52,514 nucleotides of DNA from Patescibacteria group bacterium (GCA_020148145.1 JAHCRE010000016.1:228827-281340); one strand, 5' to 3'; shown: positions 7,174 through 18,349, numbered from the stretch's first letter. Made by a program: numbers and translations. The notes: generated by a model from the letters alone, not told the origin.

Positions 7174-8142
7174 TTATTGGGAGGAGAAAGTCGAAGTTGC
7201 TCTACTGGGTAAATTTTCAATAGCCAATTTTATTGCCCCTATTACTGGTTCAACTTTTGGGCGAATAAATTTTACTTCAGGAGCAAATTTTTTAATTCGA
7301 GACGTAACCGTTTCTAAAATAAGTTCTGATTTAAACATGCCTCCGATTAAAACCAGAGGGAATCGCTTTTTCTGAAAGTTGAGATCTTGAATAACTGTTT
7401 TAGCTGCTAAAAACAATTCATCACCAGCCTCAATAAATAAACTTTGAGCAGTTTTATCCTTTTTTTGAACAATTTTATCAACTAGTAAAGCTAAAGAGGC
7501 AACTGTTTCTATAAGATTACTCCTAAGAAAAATTTTTCTTTTTAAATCCCCAGCTTTTTTAGCCTTAAATTTTTTTAAAAATAAATGGCTCATCAAGGTT
7601 TTTGGTCCACGACCATCCAAGTCTTTTAGAACTGCCTGATAAGCTTTCTGGCCTACCCAAAAAGCTGAACCTTCATCATTTAACCACCCCCAGCCACCTG
7701 CGTGAGCTTCTTTTTCTTTTCGCCATCCGTGAGCGGCAGAACCCGTACCAGAGATTAAAACAACCCCATCTTTTTTATCAGTTCCGCTTCTGAAGCCACT
7801 GAGTTGGTCGCTTCCGATTGTGACTTTGCCTTGAAAAATTCTGGAAATCTGCGGCTGCCTTAAAAGACTCTTCATTATAACTCCTCTCATTTCTTTATTT
7901 TCTTCCATAGCCGCTAAGCCAATGAAGGTTGAGAAAATTTTATCTCTTTTATTTTTTCTCAGAAGTTTCTCAATCGCCTTAGTAATATTAAAAACAGTCT
8001 CTTTAACCCCTACCTTTATAAAACTAGAAGGACCAGTTTTTGCTAATCTTAAAATTTTTCCAGTTAAATCGGCTAAAGCAGCTTCTGTTTTTGTCCCTCC
8101 CCCATCTATGCCAATTACATAATTTTTGCTTTTGTCTTTCAT
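7174..8142 (-). CDS. N-acetylglucosamine kinase-like protein (BadF/BadG/BcrA ATPase family)
   Basis: A sugar kinase of the ASKHA fold related to eukaryotic-type GlcNAc kinase. Visible are phosphate-1 YVIGIDGGGTKTEAAL at the start, the IGSDQLSG strand, the phosphate-2 loop LISGTGSAAHGW, GGWGWLNDEGSAFWVG and an adenosine loop VLIGGMFKSE. It probably phosphorylates an amino sugar, which fits the nagB and GlmU-like genes upstream, although muramyl or glucosamine kinase activity is also possible. I start at 8142 (MKDKSKNYVIG): the longer frame to 8184 would begin inside a terminator hairpin. There is no Shine-Dalgarno site. Confidence 0.8.
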   Translation of the reverse strand: MKDKSKNYVIGIDGGGTKTEAALADLTGKILRLAKTGPSSFIKVGVKETVFNITKAIEKLLRKNKRDKIFSTFIGLAAMEENKEMRGVIMKSLLRQPQISRIFQGKVTIGSDQLSGFRSGTDKKDGVVLISGTGSAAHGWRKEKEAHAGGWGWLNDEGSAFWVGQKAYQAVLKDLDGRGPKTLMSHLFLKKFKAKKAGDLKRKIFLRSNLIETVASLALLVDKIVQKKDKTAQSLFIEAGDELFLAAKTVIQDLNFQKKRFPLVLIGGMFKSELILETVTSRIKKFAPEVKFIRPKVEPVIGAIKLAIENLPSRATSTFSSQ

Positions 8143-8157
8143 TAGATTAATTTTAGC

Positions 8158-8192
8158 AAAAAAATAGGCGTTAAACCAATTCATTTAACGCC
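8158..8192 (-). terminator. Intrinsic terminator of the small gene at 8277
   Basis: On minus the perfect 9-bp stem GGCGTTAAA/TTTAACGCC (8167-8192) is followed by TATTTTTTT. Confidence 0.85.
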
Positions 8193-8276
8193 TTATCTCT
8201 AATAAAGATGAATTTGAAAAGAACTATTTTTTTGAAAGAGAAAAAAGGGGGGGGTTGGTTTGTTCTTTTGTCTCTC

Positions 8277-8474
8277 TTAATGCCGTGAGAGTAGTTCAAT
8301 CCTGTCGGACTCAGTTAGCTCTGCTAACACTTGTCTCTTGAGTTCTGGTGTAAATAAATCAAAGTTCTCTTTTGCCCCTTCTTTTGTCAACGCTATCTTC
8401 AGTCGTCCATCATTCCTCATCTTTTTTTCAGTCAAGTCGTCTTTTCCCTTCTTCCTTCGCTTCAGCGCATGCAT
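8277..8474 (-). CDS. Small charged protein, unknown function
   Basis: 65 residues, very rich in Lys/Arg in the first half and acidic in the second, with no membrane segment or cysteine pair. I do not recognise a family. It is supported as a real gene by its own promoter (8517-8544) and its own terminator (8158-8192), which make it a self-contained transcription unit of about 350 nt. The leader includes a small CGGTG/CACCG hairpin around 8493-8509 with GGTGGAG, a possible ribosome site that could be masked. The ATG sits in a palindromic ATGCATGGATGCAT stretch. A structured RNA with an incidental frame is an alternative. Confidence 0.5.
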   Translation of the reverse strand: MHALKRRKKGKDDLTEKKMRNDGRLKIALTKEGAKENFDLFTPELKRQVLAELTESDRIELLSRH

Positions 8475-8516
8475 CCATGCATAGCTATAGTCGGTGAATT
8501 CTCCACCGATACTTTA

Positions 8517-8544
8517 ATTTTAGCAAATTAAATTATTGAGTCAA
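8517..8544 (-). promoter_or_regulatory. Promoter of the small gene at 8277
   Basis: TTGACT (8539-8544), 16-nt spacer, TAAAAT (8517-8522) with an upstream TGC giving an extended -10. Confidence 0.6.
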
Positions 8545-8563
8545 GTGGAAAAGTCAATTTTCC

Positions 8564-8589
8564 AAAAATAAATTCTCCCCTAGGGAGAA
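8564..8589 (-). terminator. Terminator of the GlmU-like operon
   Basis: On minus the stem TTCTCCC/GGGAGAA is followed by TTTATTTTT. Confidence 0.8.
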
Positions 8590-8629
8590 GATTTTGGATA
8601 AAATATTAATTTTTTATCCTTTTTACATC

Positions 8630-9868
8630 TTATGTGAAAAAAATGGTATTGTCTTTGATGTTCTCAGATACTAAAGAAACAGGACCGATTTGGCAATCAG
8701 ATCCTATTAAAACTCCAGGCATTAAAGAAACATTTATTCCCATTTTTGTATTTTTCCCAACAATTACCCCCAAAGAATTAAGTCCAGTAGGAATCTTTTT
8801 TCTTTTAACTTTTACCATTATCTCACCCCTATCAATCCTAATATTGGCACAAATTGTTCCTGCTCCAATCTTACAATCTCTACCAAAAATTGAATCGCCA
8901 AAATAACCTGAATGAGCATGACAATCTTCTTGAAAAACAGATCTGGTAATCTCAGCCATTGCCCCAATTAAGACATTATCTTCTACATTAGTATATTCTC
9001 GAATTAAAGTATTATTTCCAATAATACAATTTCTGCCAATATAACAGGGTCCTTTAATTGTTACTCCCTCAAAAATTTTTGTATAACCTCCAATAAAAAC
9101 TTTACCTTGAATAGTTGCTTTTTTTGAAATCTTGGCGGTTTTGCTTATTTTTGAATTTAAATGTTTTTTGAATAAGTATTTACAGATTTCAAACAAATGC
9201 CAAGGATATTTTAAAGAGGGAGTATCCTTTTTTTCTTTTTTAAACAGGGTAGCTCTGACATCATTTTTTTTCATGTAAACAGAGAGGGCTTTTTCGAAAT
9301 CATAGTGTTCCTTTTTTACTTTCTGATAAATTTCAAAAAATTTAGGCGTTAATAAATAAATACCAATTACTTTAATGTTAGAAGGTTCTTTCCCTTTTTT
9401 CGGCTTCTCAACAATTTTTAAAACTTTATCTCCTTTAAGTTTCATTATTCCATAAAGCTCTGGGATTTCAGTTTTTTGACCAATCAACACACCTTGACAT
9501 CTTGTCTTTTGCTTTTTTTTAATAGCCAATTTAATTAATTCTCCGGCATCAATTCTTTCTGCATTCAAAACAAAAAATGGGCCTTTGAGAAATTTTCTTG
9601 CCTGAAATACCGCATTTCCCATTCCTCTTGGTTTTTTTTGGATTAGATATTTTATTTTCAATCCTGGAAATTTCTGATTTCCCAATTCCTTTTCCACGTC
9701 TTTTCTTAAATTTTGAACAATTATTACCTCTTTAATTCCTGTCTTTTTTAAACTATCTAAAGTGTACCAAATCAAAGGCTTTCCCATTATTTTAATAAGG
9801 CTTTTGTGACAATAATTTAATGGCCAGAGTCTTGAAGATAAGCCGGCAGCTAAAATTATAGCCTTCAT
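8630..9868 (-). CDS. Sugar nucleotidyltransferase with left-handed beta-helix (GlmU-like)
   Basis: 412 residues. The N-terminal nucleotidyltransferase domain starts with [16 protein letters not shown], then [12 protein letters not shown], and [11 protein letters not shown]. From about residue 235 a left-handed beta-helix of isoleucine-patch hexapeptides runs to the C-terminus ([20 protein letters not shown] and onward). This layout is that of bifunctional GlmU, in the compact form common in archaea and CPR: UTP + GlcNAc-1-P to UDP-GlcNAc, perhaps with acetylation of GlcN-1-P. Glucose-1-P thymidylyl or mannose-1-P guanylyl activity cannot be ruled out. The canonical GxGTRLxP loop reads GLSSRLWP. 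The start overlaps the yvcK stop by 4 nt (ATGA), so they are coupled. Confidence 0.82.
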   Translation of the reverse strand: MKAIILAAGLSSRLWPLNYCHKSLIKIMGKPLIWYTLDSLKKTGIKEVIIVQNLRKDVEKELGNQKFPGLKIKYLIQKKPRGMGNAVFQARKFLKGPFFVLNAERIDAGELIKLAIKKKQKTRCQGVLIGQKTEIPELYGIMKLKGDKVLKIVEKPKKGKEPSNIKVIGIYLLTPKFFEIYQKVKKEHYDFEKALSVYMKKNDVRATLFKKEKKDTPSLKYPWHLFEICKYLFKKHLNSKISKTAKISKKATIQGKVFIGGYTKIFEGVTIKGPCYIGRNCIIGNNTLIREYTNVEDNVLIGAMAEITRSVFQEDCHAHSGYFGDSIFGRDCKIGAGTICANIRIDRGEIMVKVKRKKIPTGLNSLGVIVGKNTKMGINVSLMPGVLIGSDCQIGPVSLVSENIKDNTIFFT

Positions 9869-10803
9869 AGATTTATTAATATTTTGACTACTTTTTTAGA
9901 ATCGTGTTCAATCGGCCCCTTTTTTAATAATAAATTTTTGCCAATGAATTTCCCTTTTGGGAGATTTTTATTAATTCTAACTAATTCTAATAATTCAGGG
10001 TGCTTTTTTTTGTAATTTTCTACTTTTCTTTTGGGAGGAAAAAAATTATTATAAATTACATAATTTAATTCACATCCAATATATTTTTCGATTTTATTTG
10101 TAAAATCTAAAACAGTAAAGTTATTAGTTTCACCATGCTTTGTCATCAAATTGCAGAGATAAACTTTTTTGGCTTTACTTTTTTTGATGGCTCCTGGTAT
10201 TCCCTGAGTTAATAAAATTTGAGAAAGGGTAGAATATAAATCACCTGGCCCTATAACTATTAAATCAGCTTTATCTATTGCCTCTTTAGCCTTAGGGTAG
10301 GCTTTAACTTTTGGTTTTAAATAAACTTTTTTAATTTTTAAATTTCCATTATGTTTGGGTCTATCAATATTTGTCTCACCTGAAATTATTTTTCCATTTT
10401 CTAAAACAGCATAAAGGTTTGCCTTATCGAGGGTGACAGGCAAAACCTGGTGGGGAATTCTTAAAAGCTTTTTTATCTCTTTAATGGTTTTTTCATAATC
10501 TTTGGTGGTAAGTTCTAAGGCAGTAATTAAGAGATTGGCAAAATTATGACCTTTTAATTCACCTACTTGAAAACGGTAATTAAAAAGGTTTTGGATTATT
10601 GGAGAAGTATTAGCAAGGGCGAAAAATGACCTCCGGATATCACCTGGAGATAAAATCTTATAATCTTTTCTCAATCTACCGGATGAACCTCCAGAATCTA
10701 ACATTGCACAAATTGCCGATATTTTAACCGGACATTTTTTAAGCCATTGTAAGACTGCCTTTGGCATGGCATTTCCTCCACCAAGACAAACAATTTTTTT
10801 CAT
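9865..10803 (-). CDS. yvcK: YvcK/CofD-like protein (gluconeogenesis factor family)
   Basis: 312 residues of the YvcK (UPF0052) family. The nucleotide-binding start is [14 protein letters not shown], and [15 protein letters not shown] and SPGDIRR are the family's most conserved blocks. [16 protein letters not shown] and [11 protein letters not shown] follow. In Bacillus this UDP-GlcNAc-binding protein links cell-wall precursor supply to carbon status. That fits its place in an operon with a GlmU-like enzyme downstream and nagB/ior upstream. CofD (coenzyme F420) activity is unlikely because no F420 genes are present here. The usual GGGTG reads GGGNA. Confidence 0.88.
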   Translation of the reverse strand: MKKIVCLGGGNAMPKAVLQWLKKCPVKISAICAMLDSGGSSGRLRKDYKILSPGDIRRSFFALANTSPIIQNLFNYRFQVGELKGHNFANLLITALELTTKDYEKTIKEIKKLLRIPHQVLPVTLDKANLYAVLENGKIISGETNIDRPKHNGNLKIKKVYLKPKVKAYPKAKEAIDKADLIVIGPGDLYSTLSQILLTQGIPGAIKKSKAKKVYLCNLMTKHGETNNFTVLDFTNKIEKYIGCELNYVIYNNFFPPKRKVENYKKKHPELLELVRINKNLPKGKFIGKNLLLKKGPIEHDSKKVVKILINL

Positions 10804-10857
10804 ACCTTAAATAACTTAGCTAAATTAAAGGTTTTTAATTTCGAGTGAAGCGAGAAA

Positions 10858-11433
10858 TCAAGGTTCTTGAGCGAGGCGAAAAGTTCTTATATTTAAATCT
10901 AAATATTTTTTGGGAATTACTTTTTTGATGGCCTTTAAAAGTGAATCAGATTTTAGCGGTATTAAATTTTTGAAACTGGCATAGCTTAAAAGAAAAATTC
11001 CAGCAGTAACAGCCTTCCCAATTTCTTTTTGGCAGATATCTGAGGCAGGGATTAAAATTATTTTTTTTGAAAATTTTTTAAGAATTTTTGAAATTTCCTT
11101 AATTTTGGGAGAAACTTGACCAGGAATCGATACTAAAAAATCATTAACTAAAAAAATACTTTCTTTTGAAGCGAAAGAACAAGCCCTTAAGGCCTCTTGA
11201 GCTTCCAAGGAAATTATTAAATCAGCATTTCCCTGTCTGACCAAGGGAGAAAAAATCTTTTTACCAAATCTAGCATGGACTTCCACCGAACCCCCTCTTT
11301 GGGAAAGCCCATGAAGTTCAGAAGTTTTAATATCATGACCTTCCATTAGAGAGGCCTGGGCAATAGTCTCCAAAAGAGTAAGCACTCCCTGACCACCTAC
11401 TCCAACAATGACAAGATTAAATTGTTTTTTCAT
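10858..11433 (-). CDS. iorB: Indolepyruvate ferredoxin oxidoreductase, beta subunit
   Basis: About 191 residues from the chosen start at 11433 (MKKQFNLVIVGVGGQG), 8 nt after the iorA stop; a longer frame to 11475 would overlap iorA by 35 nt. VGVGGQGVLT is the glycine-rich nucleotide site of the 2-oxoacid oxidoreductase gamma/beta domain, and SELHGLSQRGGSVEVHARFG is typical of IorB. With IorA it converts arylpyruvates to aryl-acetyl-CoA and reduces ferredoxin. The final codons lie in a palindromic GAGTGAAGCGAG stretch (10840-10858), so the C-terminus may have been rewritten by an element. Confidence 0.88.
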   Translation of the reverse strand: MKKQFNLVIVGVGGQGVLTLLETIAQASLMEGHDIKTSELHGLSQRGGSVEVHARFGKKIFSPLVRQGNADLIISLEAQEALRACSFASKESIFLVNDFLVSIPGQVSPKIKEISKILKKFSKKIILIPASDICQKEIGKAVTAGIFLLSYASFKNLIPLKSDSLLKAIKKVIPKKYLDLNIRTFRLAQEP

Positions 11434-11440
11434 ATTGAGT

Positions 11441-13084
11441 TTATTCTTTAAAAAATTTACAAGGCCTTTTAGCAATAATTACTGAGGCCTCTTTTTTATT
11501 TAAGAAATCTTTAACTGTTTTTTCGAATTCTTTCTGATTTATTGGATCAATAACTTTAAAATTTTTAACTCCACAGGCTTGAACGATTTCCTCAATCTTT
11601 ATTGCCCGAGTTTTCTCGCCCATTCCAGTCTTACCAACTCCGGGATGAGGTTGATGACCAGTCATTGCTGTTGTTCGATTATCTAAAATTATAATCAGGG
11701 GGTTAGATTTATTAAAGACTGTATTAATCAAAGCTGGAATTCCAGCATGGAAAAAACTAGAATCGCCGACAAAAGCAATCAATTTTTGATTGGTTGCCTT
11801 TTTAATCCCATGAGCAATTCCTATAGAAGATCCCATACAAGATAAATAATCTTGCATTTTAATTGGCGGATGGCGAAAGAGCATATAACAGCCAATACCA
11901 CCCCCAAAAATTACTTTTTTGGGATTGACCACTTTTTTAACAGCTGAGAGAACTAACCAATAAGGACAACCTGGGCAGAGCCGAGGCAATCTCTTTTTAG
12001 AAACCAAAGGGGTTTTTAAAGCCTTAGTTTTTCTGCCAGTAAATTTTGCCAGGGCTAAAATTACATCTTCAGGATGCAACTCCCCTACCTCAGAAATTAA
12101 ATTCTTGCCAAAAACCCTAAGTTTTGGATTTGTATCTTTGGCCAAGGCTAAAATTTCTTTTTCCAAATATCCTTCTAATTCTTCAACAATTAAAACCTTT
12201 TTTAAATTTTTAATAAATTTTTTAATTTTTCTTTCTGGTAAAGGATAAAAAAATCCTAATTTCAAAACTGGTAAATTTAAATTTAGTTCTTCTAGGGCCT
12301 CCCTTACATATAAATAAGAAACTCCTGAAGTAACAATGCCAGCAAAATTGTGCGAGGCTAAGCCTCGCATAATAAAGTTTATTTTGGATTTCTCGGAAAA
12401 TTCTTTTATTTTTTTAATTTTTGCCAAAAGTTCCTTTTTCATTTCCAAAACTCTTGGAGGCATGGTTGAAAATCTTTTTGGATTTTTAATGAATTTTCCT
12501 TTGATTTTTTTAATTTTGGGAATTTTTCCTAATAAAATCGGAGATTTCTGATGACTTGCTCTGGTAGTTGTTCTAATCATCACTGGAATTTTAAATTTCT
12601 TTGAGATTTTAAAGGCCAGCTTTGTAAAGTCTTTACATTCTTGGGCATCAGAAGGCTCCAGGGTCGGAATATGAGCTAAATAGGAGTAAGCCCTTGAACT
12701 TTCTTCTGACTGAGCAGAGCTCCAACAATTTGGATCATCGGCAACTGAAATAACCATTTCTCCTTTAGTTCCAATATAACAAAGAGGCATTAGAGCATCT
12801 GAAGCAACATTTAATCCAAAATGCTTCATAGAAACCAGGGTTTTTAAACCAGAAAAGCTGGCTCCAGTTCCTGCCTCCAAAGCCACTTTTTCATTAGTTG
12901 AAAATTCAAAGTAGACCCCAGCTTTTTTGGCAATTTTGGAAAAGACGTTTCCGATTTCTGAGGCTGGTGTGCCTGGGTAAGTAGAAACAAAATTAACCCC
13001 TGATTCCAGGGCTCCCCTAATAATTCCTTCGTTACCCAAAACAATTATTTTTTTACCGATTTTTTTTGAAAGAAGATCAATCAT
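11441..13084 (-). CDS. iorA: Indolepyruvate ferredoxin oxidoreductase, alpha subunit, lacking ferredoxin domain
   Basis: 547 residues. The N-terminal pyrimidine domain has GNEGIIRGALESGV and YPGTPASEIG, and the C-terminal thiamine-diphosphate domain has LCPGCPYW, GGGIGCYM and VGDSSFFHAGIPAL...LDNRTTAMTGHQPHPG. IorA proteins are usually about 600-640 residues and end in a 2[4Fe-4S] ferredoxin-like domain. Here the chain stops at IIAKRPCKFFKE, exactly where that domain would begin, so electron transfer must differ or involve a separate ferredoxin. A 19-bp palindrome at 12351-12369 encodes MRGLASHN. The gene lies 4 nt after nagB and 8 nt before iorB: one operon. Confidence 0.9.
   Translation of the reverse strand: MIDLLSKKIGKKIIVLGNEGIIRGALESGVNFVSTYPGTPASEIGNVFSKIAKKAGVYFEFSTNEKVALEAGTGASFSGLKTLVSMKHFGLNVASDALMPLCYIGTKGEMVISVADDPNCWSSAQSEESSRAYSYLAHIPTLEPSDAQECKDFTKLAFKISKKFKIPVMIRTTTRASHQKSPILLGKIPKIKKIKGKFIKNPKRFSTMPPRVLEMKKELLAKIKKIKEFSEKSKINFIMRGLASHNFAGIVTSGVSYLYVREALEELNLNLPVLKLGFFYPLPERKIKKFIKNLKKVLIVEELEGYLEKEILALAKDTNPKLRVFGKNLISEVGELHPEDVILALAKFTGRKTKALKTPLVSKKRLPRLCPGCPYWLVLSAVKKVVNPKKVIFGGGIGCYMLFRHPPIKMQDYLSCMGSSIGIAHGIKKATNQKLIAFVGDSSFFHAGIPALINTVFNKSNPLIIILDNRTTAMTGHQPHPGVGKTGMGEKTRAIKIEEIVQACGVKNFKVIDPINQKEFEKTVKDFLNKKEASVIIAKRPCKFFKE
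12351..12369. repeat. Palindromic element in iorA
   Basis: Perfect 9-bp arms TGCGAGGCT/AGCCTCGCA with a single central base, in frame in iorA. Confidence 0.65.
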
Positions 13085-13088
13085 AAAA

Positions 13089-13826
13089 TTAATATTTTGT
13101 TTTTAATTTTGAAGCAGCTTCTATATCTAAAATGATAACAGTATTTGGATGTCTTTGCAAAATTGAAGCAGGGACTTGAGGAGTGATTGGCTCTTCAATA
13201 AATCTTGCGCAGGCTTCAGCTTTCTTTGGACCTGAAGCCAAAAGAAGAATCATCTTTGTTTCAAAAATCGTGCCTAACCCCATAGTCATAGCAAACCTTG
13301 GTACATCTTCTTCTCGCTCAAAAAATCTAGAGTTATCTTTAATAGTCGATTCTGCCAGCTTGGCCAAATGAGTTCTCGAGGTAAGCAAAGTTCCGGGTTC
13401 ATTAAAACCAATATGGCCATCTGAACCTATACCTAAAATTTGAAGGTCAATTCCTCCCATCTTCTGAATTTTCTGTTCATATTCTTGACAGAAAATCTTA
13501 ACATCTTTTGGTTTTCCCTCTACAGGATATATATTTTGAGGATTAATATTAATGTGATTAAGAAGATTTTCATATAAATAAAAACTATAGCTTTGCTTAT
13601 GATCTCTTGATAAACCAAGATATTCGTCTAAGTTAAAAGTAATTATCTTTGAGAAATCTAACCCCTCTTCTTTATGCATCCGAATTAGTTCCTGATAAGT
13701 ACCGAGCGGAGTGCTTCCAGTAGCTAATCCTAAAACAAGGTTTGGCTTTTTTCGTATCCCTTCGCTAATTATCTTAGCAGCTTCTTTACTTAAATCTTCG
13801 TAAGTTTTTTTAATAATTATTTTCAT
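13089..13826 (-). CDS. nagB: Glucosamine-6-phosphate deaminase
   Basis: 245 residues, the full length for NagB. It interconverts glucosamine-6-phosphate with fructose-6-phosphate and ammonia. Conserved residues: phosphate loop GLATGSTPLG (33-42), Asp67/Glu68 in FNLDEYLG, IGSDGHIGFNEPG with Asp136, His138 and Glu143 (counterparts of Asp141/His143/Glu148 of the E. coli enzyme), and AMTMGLGTI. It is the first gene of a run nagB-iorA-iorB-yvcK-glmU-like. With the GlcNAc-kinase-like gene it suggests that amino sugars are salvaged as carbon and nitrogen or as wall precursors. A TATAAT lies only a few bases before the ATG, so the mRNA may be nearly leaderless. Confidence 0.95.
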   Translation of the reverse strand: MKIIIKKTYEDLSKEAAKIISEGIRKKPNLVLGLATGSTPLGTYQELIRMHKEEGLDFSKIITFNLDEYLGLSRDHKQSYSFYLYENLLNHININPQNIYPVEGKPKDVKIFCQEYEQKIQKMGGIDLQILGIGSDGHIGFNEPGTLLTSRTHLAKLAESTIKDNSRFFEREEDVPRFAMTMGLGTIFETKMILLLASGPKKAEACARFIEEPITPQVPASILQRHPNTVIILDIEAASKLKTKY

Positions 13827-13880
13827 AAAATTATATTATCTTTCATTTAACAAAATTACTTTTTATACTATCATTTGTTT

Positions 13881-13918
13881 CAAAAAAAGAAAAGAGGCGG
13901 TGGCAAGGCCACCGCCTC
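13881..13918 (-). terminator. leuS terminator
   Basis: Perfect 10-bp GC-rich stem GAGGCGGTGG/CCACCGCCTC with loop CAAGG (13894-13918). On minus it is followed by TTTTCTTTTTTT. It insulates leuS from nagB. Confidence 0.9.
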
Positions 13919-13970
13919 TAGTTGTTTTGTGTTTTAAAATCCAATTTTAAACATTTTTCATTTTTCCTCT

Positions 13971-16448
<2,478 letters not shown>

Positions 16449-16451
16449 TTT

Positions 16452-16967
16452 CTAAGTATATTTTGAAACTCTTTTTAGAGCAATTTTAAACCAGAATGTA
16501 TATTTTTTTGGATTTTCTTTTATATCTTTTTTTAATTTTTCAATATCAATCCATTTCCATTCACTTACCTCTTCTTCTGCCGGCTTTGGCTTTTGGTCAG
16601 ATTTTCCAAAAAATATGTGGTCAAATTCCCATTCACAAAGCCCATTTTCAAATTCAGCCTTATAAATAAAACTAAACTTTTCTTTTAAATTAGAATCAAG
16701 GCCCATCTCTTCTTTTAATCTTCTCTGGGCAGCTTCTTTTAATATTTCCCCTGGTTTGGGATGACCACAGCAAGTATTAGTCCAAAGATCACCGGAATGA
16801 TATTTTTTTTCAGCTCTTTTTTGAATTAATAATTCTCCTTTTGAGTTAAAAATAAATATGGAAACGCATCTGTGCAATTTTCCCCCTTTCTGATGGGCCT
16901 TCAATTTTTCCTCAAACCCAATCTCTCTGTCTTTTTCATCAACAAGAATTACTTTTTCTCTTGGCAT
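16452..16967 (-). CDS. idi: Isopentenyl-diphosphate delta-isomerase, type 1
   Basis: 171 residues of the Nudix-fold Idi-1 family, interconverting IPP and DMAPP. The Nudix-like helix is present (GEILKEAAQRRLKEEMGL) and the isomerase-specific block KYHSGDLWTNTCCGHP contains the catalytic Cys (position 67) and the metal His69; Glu114 in CEWEFDHIFF matches the acid of E. coli Idi. No other isoprenoid gene is present in the window, so precursors may come from elsewhere in the genome or from a host. It heads the transcript with leuS. Confidence 0.92.
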   Translation of the reverse strand: MPREKVILVDEKDREIGFEEKLKAHQKGGKLHRCVSIFIFNSKGELLIQKRAEKKYHSGDLWTNTCCGHPKPGEILKEAAQRRLKEEMGLDSNLKEKFSFIYKAEFENGLCEWEFDHIFFGKSDQKPKPAEEEVSEWKWIDIEKLKKDIKENPKKYTFWFKIALKRVSKYT

Positions 16968-17008
16968 ATTAATATTTTAACATAAAAATCAGTTTCAAAA
17001 TAATGTTA

Positions 17009-17050
17009 TAGCGAGCTTCGCTCGATATATCGCGCTTAAGGCGTTATAAT
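17009..17050. repeat. Palindromic cluster with a -10 box upstream of the HDAC-like gene
   Basis: CGAGC/GCTCG hairpin followed by CGCGCTTAAGGCG, and then TATAAT at 17045-17050, six bases before the ATG at 17057. The plus transcript would be leaderless or nearly so. No -35 is seen at the proper distance; the palindrome occupies that place. Confidence 0.4.
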
Positions 17051-17056
17051 AAATGA

Positions 17057-18157
17057 ATGAAAACTGCCTTAGTTTATAATCCAAAAGTTAAAGATTATAA
17101 TTTTGGCAAAGCTCACCCTTTTTTGGGGGAAAGATTTGAGATTTTTGTCAATTTTCTAAAAAAGAAACTACCAAGGTTTAGAGATTATTTTGAAGAAATT
17201 AAGCCAAATTCAGCTACTGAAAAAGGCTTAAAACTATTCCATGGCCAAAAATATATTGAAGTAATGATTAAGGCTTCAAAGGGAGTTATTTTTCCAAATA
17301 TTTTTCAGTATGCCACTATTGATAATTTAGACCCTCTAACTGGTTATTTACCAAGAGGAATTGAAGGGGCAGCCAGAATTATTGTCGGCACTTCTTTATT
17401 GGCTGGAGAATTGGTTCTTCAAGGAAAATTTAAAAAGGCAATAGCTATTGGCGGTGGTTTACATCATGCCAAAAGAGAAAGAGGAGAAGGATTTTGTATT
17501 TATAACGACATTGCCATTTGTGCCAAAAATTTACTTAATCAGGGTTTAAAGAAAATTTTAATCTTAGATACTGATGCCCATGCTGGCAACGGAACCTCAG
17601 AGGCCTTTTATGAAGAAAATCAGGTTTTATTTATTGATTTACACCAAGATCCAAGAACTTTATATCCTGGAACAGGTTTTATACATGAAACAGGTCAAGA
17701 AAAAGGAGAAGGTCTTACAATAAATATTCCTCTACCCCCTGAGGCTGGAGATTCTGCCTATCAATATGTTTTTGAAAAAATAGTTTTCCCAATAACTGAA
17801 GAATTTAAGCCAGAGATAATAATCAGAAATGGTGGCTCTGATCCTTATTTTGACGATGGACTAACAAATCTTGGTTTAACTTTAGCCGGATTTAAAATGA
17901 TTGGAGAAAATGTTAGAAAATTAGCTGATACAGTCTGCCAAGGAAAAGAAATTGATCTTATTGCCTCTGGCTACAATCAAGAAATTTTGCCATTGGCCTG
18001 GACAGCAATAATTACCGGTCTATTGGATATAGATATTAAATTAAAAGAGCCAAAAGAAAAATTAGTTCCACTAAAAGATTCAAAACTAGAGGAAACGAAA
18101 GAAGTAGTTAAGGAATTAAAAGAAATTCTTAAAAAATATTGGAAGTGTTTTCAATAA
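17057..18157 (+). CDS. Histone deacetylase family protein (AcuC/HDAC-like deacetylase)
   Basis: 366 residues with the arginase/deacetylase fold. Active-site features are kept: the His pair in GGGLHHA (136-137), the metal ligands in DTDAHAGNG (Asp173, His175) and Asp262 in GGSDPYFDDG, and Tyr306 in ASGYNQE. FCIYNDIAI is also typical. The usual DxDxHHGNG has Ala in place of the second His. Bacterial members deacetylate acetyl-CoA synthetase lysines (AcuC), acetylpolyamines or acetoin-related substrates; which applies is unknown. It is one of few plus-strand genes between 6 and 35 kb, is a single-gene unit, and ends in a strong terminator. Confidence 0.9.
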   Translation: MKTALVYNPKVKDYNFGKAHPFLGERFEIFVNFLKKKLPRFRDYFEEIKPNSATEKGLKLFHGQKYIEVMIKASKGVIFPNIFQYATIDNLDPLTGYLPRGIEGAARIIVGTSLLAGELVLQGKFKKAIAIGGGLHHAKRERGEGFCIYNDIAICAKNLLNQGLKKILILDTDAHAGNGTSEAFYEENQVLFIDLHQDPRTLYPGTGFIHETGQEKGEGLTINIPLPPEAGDSAYQYVFEKIVFPITEEFKPEIIIRNGGSDPYFDDGLTNLGLTLAGFKMIGENVRKLADTVCQGKEIDLIASGYNQEILPLAWTAIITGLLDIDIKLKEPKEKLVPLKDSKLEETKEVVKELKEILKKYWKCFQ

Positions 18158-18162
18158 AAAAT

Positions 18163-18184
18163 GCCAGCTAAGCTGGCTTTTTTA
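18163..18184 (+). terminator. Terminator of the HDAC-like gene
   Basis: Perfect 7-bp stem GCCAGCT/AGCTGGC with one central base, then six T. Confidence 0.85.
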
Positions 18185-18203
18185 AAAATAGACATTTAAA
18201 GAG

Positions 18204-18326
18204 CTATATAAGGTGTGCTAATCCCTTCTGCCTGCATTTTATGCATCGGACCTTAATCTGAGTTTGATGTCCTACAGCCTGAGGTCCTGCAAGCACCCAA
18301 TAATGATCGCGTTCTCCCTTACCCAT
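18204..18326 (-). CDS. 40-residue CxxC mini-protein
   Basis: A 40-codon frame with strong expression signals. It has AAGGAGG 9 nt before the ATG, one of the best ribosome sites in the window, and its own promoter at 18350-18378. The peptide starts MGKGERDHYWVLAGPQ and carries a single CIKC pair in a basic context (VRCIKCRQK), reminiscent of half a zinc ribbon that could pair in a dimer. I do not recognise a family. It is convergent with the HDAC-like gene, whose terminator may also serve it. Its promoter -35 overlaps the stop codon of mtaD. Confidence 0.7.
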   Translation of the reverse strand: MGKGERDHYWVLAGPQAVGHQTQIKVRCIKCRQKGLAHLI

Positions 18327-18349
18327 TTTGTAGTTCCTCCTTATATTTT

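Noticed and set aside
11434-11475. Upstream start for iorB
   Set aside because: It would overlap iorA by 35 nt and add residues not found in the family; MKKQFNLVIVG at 11433 fits better.
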